DNA from: Acinetobacter johnsonii CIP 64.6
GTDB lineage: Bacteria; Pseudomonadota; Gammaproteobacteria; Pseudomonadales; Moraxellaceae
Direction: 5' to 3'
Assembly: GCF_000368045.1 (NCBI RefSeq)
Contig: NZ_KB849234.1
Location: 62,001-126,000 of the forward strand
DNA length: 64,000 nt
Position numbers and translations under genes: made by a program. How positions within the stretch are numbered: the stretch's first letter is position 1; each line of letters starts with the position of its first letter. Positions 1 to 9,215 of the stretch are shown in pieces. The notes beneath the pieces were generated by a model. That model searched no databases. It was not told the origin of the DNA and was given only the letters and a program-made list of their open reading frames with translations.

Positions 1-71
1 ACCCGACGTGCAGTATCTACCACGCCAATATAAATAACAGTATTTAATCACTGACAATCAAAGGGGGTCCC

Positions 72-947
72 ATGAGTTTCGATCGACACACTAAAATTGC
101 ATTTCTCGGCATGGGACTCATGGGAAGCCGTATGGCCACCCGCTTACTTCAAGCAGGTTTCGAAGTCGCTGTATGGAACCGTACCCGCAGTACCTGCGAT
201 GCCCTCATTGATTTGGGGGCGACAGACTTAGCACTACAGAATATTGCTGAATATCCTATAGTCCTAACATGTTTAGCCGACGACAAAGCTGCACTCAGCG
301 TTTATGAACAAATCGAACCGTTTTTGACGGCGAAGCAAGTGATCATCGACTTTTCCAGTCTTTCGGTGGAGCAAACCCTGAGTCTTGCAGCACGTGCCGA
401 ACAAAAACAGGTGCAATGGATAGACTCACCTGTTTCAGGGGGGACTGTCGGTGCGGAACAAGGTACGCTGGTCATCTTTGCTGGTGGCGATGCACAGACG
501 ATTCAAGACTTGTCTTTGATTTATAATATCTTGTCGCAACGTGTCACCTGTATGGGCAACACAGGAACAGGACAAGCCACCAAAATTTGTAATCAACTGA
601 TTGTGGCAGCCAATAGCACGCTGATTGCAGAAGCAGTTGCTTTAGCAGCCAAAGCTGGCGTGGACACTCGCTTACTTGCACCTGCGCTTGCAGGCGGTTT
701 TGCCGATTCGAAACCCTTTCAAATTTTAAGTCCACGTATGGCGACTCACCTGTTTGAGCCCGTACAGTGGAAAGTTCAAACCCTGTCTAAAGACTTGAAC
801 AATGCTGTGCAGCTTGCTGCGCAGCACCAACTCGACATTCCTGTTGCAGCGCGAGCACTTCAGCAATTGCAAGCACACCAACAACAAGGCTATGCTGAAG
901 CTGATCTTGCCTCAGTCATATTACAAGTAGAACAACAAGCCAAATAA
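72..947 (+). CDS. NAD(P)-dependent beta-hydroxyacid dehydrogenase, tartronate semialdehyde reductase-like
   Basis: A 291-residue protein of the GarR/GlxR family, which in relatives reduces 2-hydroxy-3-oxopropionate to glycerate in the cytoplasm. The N-terminal Rossmann dinucleotide motif FLGMGLMGSRMA lies at about residues 11-22. The substrate-loop signature DSPVSGGTVGAEQGTL lies at about 118-133, and the catalytic lysine sits in GTGQATKICNQ near residue 171. Length is normal for the family. The ATG is preceded by a strong purine-rich ribosome site (AAGGGGG). A hydroxypyruvate isomerase-like gene follows after 15 bp, so the two probably form an operon for glyoxylate or hydroxypyruvate use. 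The exact substrate cannot be read from sequence; 3-hydroxyisobutyrate dehydrogenase is the main alternative. Confidence 0.85.
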   Translation: MSFDRHTKIAFLGMGLMGSRMATRLLQAGFEVAVWNRTRSTCDALIDLGATDLALQNIAEYPIVLTCLADDKAALSVYEQIEPFLTAKQVIIDFSSLSVEQTLSLAARAEQKQVQWIDSPVSGGTVGAEQGTLVIFAGGDAQTIQDLSLIYNILSQRVTCMGNTGTGQATKICNQLIVAANSTLIAEAVALAAKAGVDTRLLAPALAGGFADSKPFQILSPRMATHLFEPVQWKVQTLSKDLNNAVQLAAQHQLDIPVAARALQQLQAHQQQGYAEADLASVILQVEQQAK

Positions 948-962
948 AATCAGGAGAAAATC

Positions 963-1757
963 ATGACCAAACTTGCTGTAAATTTATCCATGATTTTTAC
1001 CGAAGTACCGTTGCTTGAGCGTTTTGCTTTAGCGCAAGCTGCTGGTTTTAAACATGTGGAAATCCAATTTCCCTACGAGCTCAGCATTGAACAAATTCAA
1101 ACTCAGCTTACGCTTCATGACTTAAGTCTCTGCCTGATTAACGTTCCTGCGGGCGACTTAATGACTGGTGGAAATGGACTCGCAGGTGTCCCCGGCAAAG
1201 AGCTAGAGTTTCATCACGCTCTTCAGTTAGCAGTGCAATATGCCAGCGCACTCAAAGTGCCAAGTGTGAATATCCTTGCTGGCAAACAACCCTTAGATGC
1301 CGACCTACTGCCCTGTTTAAATACCTTGTCCAAAAACCTGAAACTGGCCTGCCATATATTCAGTGAACATGACATTCAACCTGTCTTTGAAATGATCAAC
1401 GGCACGGATATGCCGCGCTTCTTAGTGCAAAATATTGCCCAAGCACAGGAAATGCTAGAAGCAGTACAACACCCTGCACTTAAAATGCAATACGACTGCT
1501 ATCACATGGCCATGATGGGTGAAGATGTGTTGCAAGGGCTACAAGAAAATATTCAAGATATTGGTCACATCCAATTTGCAGACTGTCCGGGGCGGCATGA
1601 ACCAGATACTGCACAAATTATGTATGCAAATATTTTTGAATGGCTACAACACAGCAGTTATGACGGTTTTATTGCGGCTGAATATCGACCAAAAACTGTT
1701 TCAACTCAGTCCTTTGCATGGAAGGCAAAATACTTTGCTGCACATCCTCAAAGTTGA
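963..1757 (+). CDS. hyi: Hydroxypyruvate isomerase-like TIM-barrel protein
   Basis: A 264-residue sugar isomerase/epimerase-type TIM barrel. Members of the Hyi/OtnI group interconvert hydroxypyruvate and tartronate semialdehyde, the substrate of the upstream reductase. Visible family features are the start NLSMIFTEVPLLERF, FEMINGTDMPRF near residue 145, QYDCYHMAMMGED near 178 with metal-binding residues, and HIQFADCPGRHEPD near 205. The last matches the conserved IQ-AD-PGRHEPG segment of Hyi proteins. An AGGAG ribosome site precedes the ATG. It is co-directional with and 15 bp from the preceding gene. OtnI-type 2-oxo-tetronate isomerase is an alternative assignment. Confidence 0.82.
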   Translation: MTKLAVNLSMIFTEVPLLERFALAQAAGFKHVEIQFPYELSIEQIQTQLTLHDLSLCLINVPAGDLMTGGNGLAGVPGKELEFHHALQLAVQYASALKVPSVNILAGKQPLDADLLPCLNTLSKNLKLACHIFSEHDIQPVFEMINGTDMPRFLVQNIAQAQEMLEAVQHPALKMQYDCYHMAMMGEDVLQGLQENIQDIGHIQFADCPGRHEPDTAQIMYANIFEWLQHSSYDGFIAAEYRPKTVSTQSFAWKAKYFAAHPQS

Positions 1758-1769
1758 ACTGTTGCAGAT

Positions 1770-1798
1770 TTGAAATTTTCGCCTAAAAACGCTATATT
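1770..1798 (+). promoter_or_regulatory. Probable sigma70 promoter of rsfS
   Basis: TTGAAA (1770-1775) and TATATT (1793-1798) are separated by 17 bp. They sit just after the stop codon of the isomerase gene and about 35 bp before the likely rsfS start. Seen by eye only; no transcript data. Confidence 0.5.
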
Positions 1799-1832
1799 AT
1801 AAGATGAGTTATTGTCCGGAAAAATTCCCTTT

Positions 1833-2237
1833 ATGAATTTAGAACCATCGCCCAGCGCTTCTAATTCTCACGATTTCGCAATGAATACCCAAGCTGCCGA
1901 CGTACAAGCTTGCTTAAAAGTTGTACATGAAGCCCTTGAAGATGTAAAAGCAAAAGATATTTTAGCGATTGATGTCAGCCTAATCAGCAACGTCGCTGAT
2001 GCAATTGTGATTGCAAGCGGTACATCAACGCGTCACATCAAAGCACTTGCTGATAACGTTGCTGAAGAAGCACGTAAAGCAGGTTTTCGCCCTCTCGGTG
2101 TCGAAGGCGAACGTGATGCAGAATGGATCTTGATTGATCTTGGCTTTGTTGTTGTGCACGTGATGTTACCAACAGCACGTCGTTTCTACGACCTAGAAAG
2201 CCTTTGGCGTGCAGCCCCAGAAGAAACTGTAGCCTAA
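1833..2237 (+). CDS. rsfS: Ribosomal silencing factor RsfS
   Basis: RsfS (Iojap/DUF143 family) binds ribosomal protein uL14 and blocks joining of the 30S and 50S subunits when nutrients run out. The family core is clear: DILAIDVSLISNVADAIVIASGTSTRHIKALADNV, then GVEGERDAEWILIDLGFVVVHVML and the ending RRFYDLESLW. The frame is open from a TTG at 1812. I prefer the ATG at 1833 (134 residues), with GGA upstream. The ATG at 1881 is a further alternative, because the first residues are not conserved in the family. It has its own promoter and is followed by a good terminator, so it is likely monocistronic. Confidence 0.93.
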   Translation: MNLEPSPSASNSHDFAMNTQAADVQACLKVVHEALEDVKAKDILAIDVSLISNVADAIVIASGTSTRHIKALADNVAEEARKAGFRPLGVEGERDAEWILIDLGFVVVHVMLPTARRFYDLESLWRAAPEETVA

Positions 2238-2246
2238 TATGAAAAG

Positions 2247-2270
2247 AGCGACCTGAAGGTCGCTTTTTTT
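2247..2270 (+). terminator. Rho-independent terminator after rsfS
   Basis: Seven-bp stem AGCGACC/GGTCGCT with a TGAA loop, followed by a run of seven T. It begins 9 bp after the rsfS stop. Confidence 0.85.
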
Positions 2271-2284
2271 ATGTCTCATTTTAT

Positions 2285-2893
2285 TTAAATTAAGCGATGC
2301 ATATCGACCATTGGGTAACGCTCTTTCACTTGGCGCTTCACATGGGCATAGAGTTGATCTGCTTTTGCTGGACCATAAAATTCACAATAATTTTCATAAC
2401 AGACCGTCAAGACCTGCGCATATTGAGTCATGGGCAAAGCTTCAAGTACTGCTCGATCATCCAAGGCCTGATAACTATCAATCACAATGGATAAAGCGTC
2501 TAGCTGCGTTTTCACTTCACGCTCAAACTCCTGCACATCAACAGCTTTGACTGCTTGACAGACAGTTTGCAGAAAAAACGTCAATGCATCGAGTAACGCT
2601 ACTCCCCCTTGTTCGCTTTTCGATGCTTTTGCAGAGGGATTCAACAACACTTGTTTTTCAACTTGGGCCATCTCGGCCAAGACATTTTTGAGCATGTCTT
2701 TTCGAAAGTAACGTAATTCCTCTGTGGTACAGATTTCACTCAAAAAACGATTCAGGACAAAGGAGGGTTGATCACCATATTTCGCTTCCCAATGATTCAA
2801 TACTTGCTCTAAAAGTGTTCCTTGTAAGTACTGACTTAACCCACGTTCGATCGCTTGGCGTTTTTGTAAAATAGTTAATGTTTCAGTCGACAT
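2285..2893 (-). CDS. Conserved hypothetical protein, helical
   Basis: A 202-residue soluble protein that I do not recognise. It is strongly helical and charged, without signal peptide or membrane segment. Notable parts are QAIERGLSQYLQGTLLEQVLNHWEAKYGDQPSFVLNRFL near the start and CYENYCEFYGPAKADQLYAHVKRQVKERYP at the end. The ATG lies 17 bp downstream of the ammonium transporter stop with a ribosome site (AAAGGAGG) between, so it is probably translated from the same transcript. The context hints at a link to nitrogen supply but does not prove one. Confidence 0.75.
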   Translation of the reverse strand: MSTETLTILQKRQAIERGLSQYLQGTLLEQVLNHWEAKYGDQPSFVLNRFLSEICTTEELRYFRKDMLKNVLAEMAQVEKQVLLNPSAKASKSEQGGVALLDALTFFLQTVCQAVKAVDVQEFEREVKTQLDALSIVIDSYQALDDRAVLEALPMTQYAQVLTVCYENYCEFYGPAKADQLYAHVKRQVKERYPMVDMHRLI

Positions 2894-2910
2894 GAGCTAT
2901 CCTCCTTTCA

Positions 2911-4248
2911 TTAATGACGTTTGGTCATATCATCAGTTTCAAACGTCACATCACGCTGAAACTCAGGATAAGATAGTTCTGCATGTTCGGTATAGTCCAA
3001 GCCACGTTGTTCATGTTGTTTACTCACCCGTAAACCACCAAGAACGAGGTCTAAGACTTTAAAGACGATCAACGCCACACCAAAACCCCACGCAAAGGCT
3101 GTCAAAATCCCCAAGCCTTGTACCGCAATGAGCCCCGCATTAAACATATTGTTTTCAAAAAACAAACCCGCTGCCAATGTGCCCCATGCCCCACAAAAAC
3201 CATGCACAGTCACCGCATCGACCACATCATCCAAGCGGAGTTTTTCCATCACCACTGGTAAAATACTGACCAGTACACCTGCAACCGCCCCACTGATGAT
3301 GGCATACAGTGGACTCATGGTTGCACAGCCCGCCGTAATTGCAACCAGCCCACCCAAGGAGGCATTAATGGTGCCGCGCATTAAAATTGCTTTACCACGT
3401 ATTAGGGTATAAACCATATAGGCAACTGCCGAAGCACACGCCGCCAAATGTGTATTCAAGGCAATCCGCCCAATACTCACATCCGCCTTTACAGTAGAGG
3501 CCGCATTAAAACCAAACCATGCCAGCCATAGAACAAAACCGCCTAGCGCCACCAACGGTAAATTATGTCCTGCCAAATAATGGACCTGTCCATTGCGCCC
3601 AAACCGCCCTAAACGAGACCCCAACACAATAATTCCGGCTAAAGCCACCCATCCACCAATCGAATGCACCACCGTTGAACCTGCAAAGTCAATGAAACCC
3701 ATGGCTTTTAGCCAACCCTCGCCATCAAATAAGCTCCCCCAAGCCCATGCACCAAAAATCGGGTAGATCAAACCACTGACCACCGCAGCACTCACGATAT
3801 ACGCCACAAAGTGAATCCGCTCAGCCATCGCCCCACTGGCAATCGTCGTGGCGGTGGCCGCAAACATCATTTGAAAGAACAAGAGGTTCCAGTGCCAGTC
3901 ATCCATGGCATTGGGTGCAAAGTGTGAGGTTCCTATCCAACCACTCGAATTGACACCAAACATCAAACCAAAGCCAATCAACCAAAACACCAAGCCCCCT
4001 AAACACGCATCCATATAGTTTTTCATGAGTACATTAATGGTATTTTTAGAGCGCACCGAACCACTTTCAATCAGGGCAAAACCTGCTTGCATGAAAAACA
4101 CTAAAATGCCACCGAGCACCACCCAGACACTGTCGAGCGAGAGACGAATTTCTTGAATATTTTGAGCCTGTGTTGGCAGGGGCTCTGCAGCAAAACTGGG
4201 TAAAGCAATACAGCACACAAAGAAGAGTAAGTATTTTATTTTTTTCAT
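2911..4248 (-). CDS. amtB: Ammonium transporter
   Basis: A 445-residue Amt/MEP/Rh family channel for ammonium/ammonia in the inner membrane. A cleavable signal peptide (about 1-20, ending PSFAA) is followed by about 11 membrane segments. Family signatures include FFMQAGFALIESGSVRSKNTINVLMKN, DFAGSTVVHSIGGWVALAG (first pore histidine) and DAVTVHGFCGAWGTLAAGLFF (second pore histidine). No glnK lies next to it, unlike the common glnK-amtB arrangement. The C-terminal tail (HAELSYPEFQRDVTF) resembles tails that contact PII proteins. Confidence 0.95.
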   Translation of the reverse strand: MKKIKYLLFFVCCIALPSFAAEPLPTQAQNIQEIRLSLDSVWVVLGGILVFFMQAGFALIESGSVRSKNTINVLMKNYMDACLGGLVFWLIGFGLMFGVNSSGWIGTSHFAPNAMDDWHWNLLFFQMMFAATATTIASGAMAERIHFVAYIVSAAVVSGLIYPIFGAWAWGSLFDGEGWLKAMGFIDFAGSTVVHSIGGWVALAGIIVLGSRLGRFGRNGQVHYLAGHNLPLVALGGFVLWLAWFGFNAASTVKADVSIGRIALNTHLAACASAVAYMVYTLIRGKAILMRGTINASLGGLVAITAGCATMSPLYAIISGAVAGVLVSILPVVMEKLRLDDVVDAVTVHGFCGAWGTLAAGLFFENNMFNAGLIAVQGLGILTAFAWGFGVALIVFKVLDLVLGGLRVSKQHEQRGLDYTEHAELSYPEFQRDVTFETDDMTKRH

Positions 4249-4431
4249 GAATAATCCCCCAAAGATTATTCATCTCAATTGCAAAATCAATGCCAGTGTT
4301 TCAACACCTTACAGATATTTAATCATGATCCATGCCCGCCAATATAAATGGACAATTCAAACAAGGCGAAAAAGCGATACACCATAAAAGGGCCAAAGCG
4401 CATTTATCAGCTGATTGATAAAACATAGCTT

Positions 4432-5133
4432 TTAGTTTTTATAGTACTCATCCACAGCATAATAGTGAACCCTCTCTACCCATCGACCACGATTCAGTGT
4501 TCGCTCCGTCACTTTAACCTTTCCCTCTTGGACTGTTGCATCTTCAATAAACTCTTTGACTAAACTCAAGCCGTGTTTAGGAATCACGATATATTCCGAA
4601 CGGATGTGATAACAACACCCACTTTTATTGAAGGTTAAGATCCTTTTCTGTTTTGGATCGACCTCAAACATGCCCAAATTTTCATGGGTTAAAGCAGATA
4701 ACTCCTCACTCAGAACAAATTTATTCTTGGTTCGATGAAAGACATAAACATCGTAAGTTGGCCCGCCATAGGCACCATAGTTACCATTACGGATGGCGAC
4801 ATCCTCACTCCCGTCAAAGTTAAAGTCAGCAAAAATTAATGCACTTTGCTCACCATAAAGCTGCACCACATTGATAGACGGTTTGTAAGTTTCGTCCAGA
4901 TCCATCGTCAATTCAGCAGAGGAAAAATGCTGAAAGTGCTGTGTTGTCCCTTTTAGGTAAAGATCAATATTGGCTTGTCCATCACAGCTACTGTCCGTAC
5001 AGTTCGTCGTCATTTTTACATCATAGTGCTTCGATGCATTTTTTATTTCGAAGACCTGAGCCTGAGTAGCTTGACTCAAAACGCACACACCAAATATCAA
5101 CAGCACCTGAAACGAGATCTGATTTATGTTCAT
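4432..5133 (-). CDS. Secreted hypothetical protein, XAC2610-like
   Basis: A 233-residue protein with an N-terminal signal peptide (about 1-25, ending ATQAQ), so probably periplasmic. The centre carries ALIFADFNFDGSEDVAIRNGN followed by YGGPTYDVYVF. This acidic FG-GAP-like repeat is typical of XAC2610-related proteins. Two cysteine pairs (CTDSSC, SGCCYH) could form disulfides. It stands alone between amtB and pntB, with no visible operon partner. Function is unknown. Confidence 0.7.
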   Translation of the reverse strand: MNINQISFQVLLIFGVCVLSQATQAQVFEIKNASKHYDVKMTTNCTDSSCDGQANIDLYLKGTTQHFQHFSSAELTMDLDETYKPSINVVQLYGEQSALIFADFNFDGSEDVAIRNGNYGAYGGPTYDVYVFHRTKNKFVLSEELSALTHENLGMFEVDPKQKRILTFNKSGCCYHIRSEYIVIPKHGLSLVKEFIEDATVQEGKVKVTERTLNRGRWVERVHYYAVDEYYKN

Positions 5134-5183
5134 ATTGTTTTCTTATTGAAAAGATACACATCATCTTAGCAAAAGCTGCAAAC

Positions 5184-5208
5184 ATAAAAAAACCACCCGA
5201 AGGTGGTC
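5184..5208 (-). terminator. Terminator of the pnt operon
   Basis: Stem ACCACC/GGTGGT around a 4-nt loop, with a run of T on the minus strand (A run 5184-5191 on plus). It lies just downstream of the pntB stop. Confidence 0.8.
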
Positions 5209-5230
5209 TTTATACACTCTAGGAGGAGGA

Positions 5231-6685
5231 TTAGTGTCCACCACCATTGATTGCTTTGGTCATATCTTCAACCACTTTCTTCGCATCACCGAAGATCATC
5301 ATGGTTTTTTCGTTATAGAACAAATCGTTGTCTAGACCTGCATAACCTGTCGCCATAGAGCGTTTGATGACCATAATGGTACGTGCTTTATGTGCTTCAA
5401 GAATTGGCATGCCATAGATTGGAGATGTTGGATCGTCTTTCGCCGCAGGGTTGACCACGTCATTCGCACCAATCACAAGCACCACATCTGTTGCAGGGAA
5501 GTCAGAGTTAATCTCATCCATCTCTAAGATGTCTTCATACGCCACGTCTGCTTCAGCCAAAAGTACGTTCATGTGACCCGGCATACGACCAGCCACTGGG
5601 TGAATCGCGAAGCGAACTTTTACACCTTGTTCTTTCAAGATTTCACACAGTTCTTTCACCGCATTTTGTGCACGACCTTGCGCCATACCATAACCTGGTA
5701 CGATCACAACGCTGTCTGCATTTGACATCAAGAAGCCTGCATCATCTGCTGAACCAGAACGATGGTTACGCTGTGCTTGTTCGCCTTTGTCCGCAGAAGC
5801 TACCGCTGTACCGCCCATTGCACCACCAAACAAAACGTTGATGATTGAACGGTTCATGGCTTTACACATGATGTAAGACAGAATCGCACCTGAAGAACCC
5901 ACCAGTGAACCCGCAACGATCAACATATTGTTTTCAAGTGTGAAACCAATACCTGCTGCTGCCCAACCAGAGAAAGAGTTCAATAGTGATACTACGACTG
6001 GCATATCACCGCCGCCGACTGGCGCAATCCATACCCAACCGAATGCAAGTGCAAGTGCCGTCATGGCCCAGAATGCATTCATATTGCCTGTCGTGAAGAA
6101 GTACACACCACACGCCAACATTGCAAGGAAAATCAGCGCTTGTACAGGTTTAACCCATGCACCAGAAATGGTTTTTGCCCATTTTTTCGCAGCCAATTTA
6201 CCATAAGCAAATACAGATGCTGTAAAGGTAATTGCACCAACAAAACAGCCCACGAACAATTCAAATAAATGAACCTTGCTCATGTGTGCATGTTGCACAC
6301 CCGCAGCAGTTAATGCCGCTTCATTCTGTGCAAATAAGGCAGTCAGTTGGTTGTTATGTAGAATTGCCGCGATTGCAATTAAAACAGCAGCCAAGCCCAC
6401 CAATGAGTGCATTAAAGCAACAGTTTCAGGCATCTGCGTCATAGGTACAGTACGCGCACGAGCAATACCCACAATCGCACCTAGCACCATCGCACCACCA
6501 ATCATCCAAATCACAGGATGATCAGCCACGAAGAAAGTAGTCACGACAGCAATCGCCATTGCGATCATGCCATAACGGTTACCTTGAATTGCCGTCTTCG
6601 GGCCAGACAAACCACGTAAAGTTAAGATAAAGAGGACAGCACCAATCAGGTAGAACCAATCCGCATAGTCTCGAATGAATTCCAT
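5231..6685 (-). CDS. pntB: NAD(P) transhydrogenase subunit beta
   Basis: A 484-residue inner-membrane protein forming domain II transmembrane helices and the NADP-binding domain III of proton-translocating transhydrogenase, which makes NADPH from NADH using the proton gradient. About nine hydrophobic helices fill the first 290 residues. The NADP domain begins VVIVPGYGMAQGRAQ and ends near GYAGLDNDLFYNEKTMMIFGDAKK, both family hallmarks. It is the last gene of a three-gene operon, 3 bp after pntAB. Confidence 0.97.
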   Translation of the reverse strand: MEFIRDYADWFYLIGAVLFILTLRGLSGPKTAIQGNRYGMIAMAIAVVTTFFVADHPVIWMIGGAMVLGAIVGIARARTVPMTQMPETVALMHSLVGLAAVLIAIAAILHNNQLTALFAQNEAALTAAGVQHAHMSKVHLFELFVGCFVGAITFTASVFAYGKLAAKKWAKTISGAWVKPVQALIFLAMLACGVYFFTTGNMNAFWAMTALALAFGWVWIAPVGGGDMPVVVSLLNSFSGWAAAGIGFTLENNMLIVAGSLVGSSGAILSYIMCKAMNRSIINVLFGGAMGGTAVASADKGEQAQRNHRSGSADDAGFLMSNADSVVIVPGYGMAQGRAQNAVKELCEILKEQGVKVRFAIHPVAGRMPGHMNVLLAEADVAYEDILEMDEINSDFPATDVVLVIGANDVVNPAAKDDPTSPIYGMPILEAHKARTIMVIKRSMATGYAGLDNDLFYNEKTMMIFGDAKKVVEDMTKAINGGGH

Positions 6686-6688
6686 ATA

Positions 6689-7012
6689 TTAGCCCTCTTT
6701 TTTCTTTTGCTTTGGCTTGAACATTTCAAGCATACGCGCTGTTACTGCGAAGCCACCGAAAATATTGATACTTGCTAAGAACACAGCAATCGCACCTAAG
6801 ATGCTCACCACATTCACACTTTGGAATGCAACATTCGCATCAACACCAATTGCAGGAATCCCCACCGTTTGAATCATTGCACCGACCACGATGATCGATG
6901 ACAACGCATTGGTTACTGCCATAAGCGGTGTATGTAGTGCAGGCGTAACGCCCCACACAACGTAGTAGCCTACAAAGATGGCAAGGACGAAAATTGTAAT
7001 TGTTTCAACCAT
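6689..7012 (-). CDS. pntAB: NAD(P) transhydrogenase subunit alpha part 2
   Basis: A 107-residue membrane protein with three to four hydrophobic helices. It corresponds to the C-terminal membrane part of E. coli PntA, encoded here as a separate gene as in many non-enteric proteobacteria. The segment GVTPALHTPLMAVTNALSSIIVVGA is strongly conserved. It lies 11 bp after pntAA and 3 bp before pntB. Confidence 0.95.
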   Translation of the reverse strand: MVETITIFVLAIFVGYYVVWGVTPALHTPLMAVTNALSSIIVVGAMIQTVGIPAIGVDANVAFQSVNVVSILGAIAVFLASINIFGGFAVTARMLEMFKPKQKKKEG

Positions 7013-7023
7013 GATCTATCTCC

Positions 7024-8151
7024 TTAACCACGCTTCAGCAGTACTTGACCGCCATGAGTTACTAGAAGGGCTTTTTGAATTTCTTCTTCAGGATTGATAG
7101 CAAAGTTTTTCTCTGCATCAAATAAAGTATCTAAGAAGTTCAAGACATTTCGTGCATACAAAGCAGAAGCTTCAGTTGAAACCGTAGACGGAATGTTTGG
7201 AATCCCTAAAATGGTTACACCGTTGTCAGTCACAACATTTTCACCATTTTGAGAACCTTCAACGTTGCCGCCTGTTTCAACCGCCATATCAAGAATGACT
7301 GAGCCTGGTTTCATTTTGGCAACTGTTTCCGCCTTAATCAGACGTGGTGCATTACGACCTGGTAAAAGTGCAGTGGTAATCACGATGTCAGCATTTGATA
7401 CAGCTTTGTCCACAATAATGGCTTGATCGCGGATATAGTCTTCACCCGGCATCCAGCCATAACCATTTTTCGCAGCATCGGCTGCTTTTTGCTGCTCTTC
7501 TGCTGACATAGGTACGTCTAACCATTTGCCACCCAAAGATTCCACCTGATCTTTCGCCGTCGGACGTAAATCCGTTGCTTCAACCACAGCACCCAAACGT
7601 TTTGCTGTCGCAATCGCTTGTAGACCTGCAACACCAACCCCCATGATCACGACACGTGCAGGTTTTACAGTACCCGCAGCCGTCATCAACATTGGGAACA
7701 TGCGCTGGTACTCAGCCGCAGCAAGAAGCACTGACTTGTAACCGGACAAGTTAGCTTGTGAAGATAATACGTCCATGTTCTGCGCACGAGATAAAGTTCG
7801 TGGCAGTAGCTCCAAAGCAAATGCAGACACTTGTTGTGATGCAAATTGATCAAGCTCCGTATTACGGTACGGGTCAAACATGGCAATAACCGATGTATTT
7901 GGCGCAAGCTTTTGAATTTCAGCACCCTGAGGGGCACGTACTTTCAAAATCATTTGGCTACCGGTATAGGCATCATCTGTCAGCGTAGCACCGACTTGCT
8001 CATAAGCACTGTCGATATAAGCAGCTTTCACACCTGCTCTACGTTCAATCACTACACTATGACCAGCACTGATCAACTTTTTTACCGTTTCTGGCGTTGC
8101 GGCTACACGATTTTCACCGACGACAGTTTCGGCTGGAATTCCGATCTGCAT
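7024..8151 (-). CDS. pntA: NAD(P) transhydrogenase subunit alpha part 1
   Basis: A 375-residue soluble NAD(H)-binding domain I of transhydrogenase. It starts MQIGIPAETVVGENRVAATPE, as alanine dehydrogenase/PntA proteins do, and carries the Rossmann motif VVIMGVGVAGLQAIATAKRLGA at about residue 165. The loop DMAVETGGNVEGS is also conserved. First gene of the operon, with a GAGGG ribosome site upstream of the ATG. The promoter must lie in the long gap at 8152 and beyond. Confidence 0.96.
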   Translation of the reverse strand: MQIGIPAETVVGENRVAATPETVKKLISAGHSVVIERRAGVKAAYIDSAYEQVGATLTDDAYTGSQMILKVRAPQGAEIQKLAPNTSVIAMFDPYRNTELDQFASQQVSAFALELLPRTLSRAQNMDVLSSQANLSGYKSVLLAAAEYQRMFPMLMTAAGTVKPARVVIMGVGVAGLQAIATAKRLGAVVEATDLRPTAKDQVESLGGKWLDVPMSAEEQQKAADAAKNGYGWMPGEDYIRDQAIIVDKAVSNADIVITTALLPGRNAPRLIKAETVAKMKPGSVILDMAVETGGNVEGSQNGENVVTDNGVTILGIPNIPSTVSTEASALYARNVLNFLDTLFDAEKNFAINPEEEIQKALLVTHGGQVLLKRG

Positions 8152-9215
8152 GAGCGTCCCTCAAGCTAGTTTTTCTTAAAGTAAACATCACCGATTAAGC
8201 AATGCTTTCTCACAGGATGTTCTTATGAATTTTTGGATTCTAATGAAACTTTTTTAAAATACCACCCACTATTTATTTAATAAATACCCATATACTGAAC
8301 TGGTGATTCATAAAAAATATTGGGTGATATTGCGTTTATTTGCTTTGAATCCGCTTAAAAATTGATTTATTTCTATTCAAATTCTGAACCACAGATCTTT
8401 ACACACTAAAATCTACACTTTTTTTGCACAAAACCAAGTCCTTTAATTCCGCAGTATTGATCTTTTTGACCAATCCAAGAATATGAACCACCACGTTTAG
8501 ATTAACCCGAACCCGTCATTCATCGAGCTTTACCATCTGTCGTCACGCAGACTTTGCAGACATTGACTTAAATGACAGTTTTGCCCCATTTGCAAAAGCT
8601 TCGAATTGGCCTGTCCCTATTTTTCATCGATCAAAAATGCCAATGCTCAAAATTTAGCTCAACTAAAACGCGTATTTGGAATGGATCATCTAAAAATACA
8701 AGGAGGGGTTGATCACGTTTAACTAGATCTGAAACGAGAAATAACCAACAAAAATGTTTTTTTCATATTTTATGGGATGATAATGGCGTGCATTGACGCA
8801 CTAGCCTTAAGCAAAAATGCACCATAATTGAGCAAAAACACTTTAAATAGATGAATATTTCAACAATCAGCCCCAAATGCTTGGTATGCTTTATGAGTGA
8901 AAATGATCGAATGCAACAATTTCATACAAGATAGACGGGTGCGTTCAGAATTTTTTAAAGATTTTTATCATTTTTTGACAGGAAATTCGAAATATCATTA
9001 TTTTTTGATTGTATTAGACGAAAATACTCTCCTGAGAACAGGTCATGCTATTTTCTATGTCTTCATCTTCGACTCATTTTTTATGCAGTCTTTTCTCGCC
9101 TGTTTTAGGCTTTTGACCCAGCTTCGTATACAATTTCTGAAACGATGCATCTATTTAGCTCAAACATGATGTAAACGTCTTTCTGAAAAAAATACTCCCT
9201 CATCAAAGGCTCATT
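8152..9215. other. 1.06-kb gap with no supported gene
   Basis: AT-rich spacer between the divergent pntA and MFS genes. It must hold both promoters. I see no RNA gene, IS end or convincing coding frame; a 90-codon frame at 8897-9169 lacks family features and a ribosome site. Confidence 0.6.

Noticed and set aside
2..37. Possible 3' end of an upstream gene (PDVQYLPRQYK then stop)
   Set aside because: Only 11 codons are visible and other frames are also open; too short to support.
8897..9169. 90-codon frame in the pntA-MFS gap
   Set aside because: No ribosome site, odd Phe-rich composition, no family features. Probably chance in AT-rich DNA.
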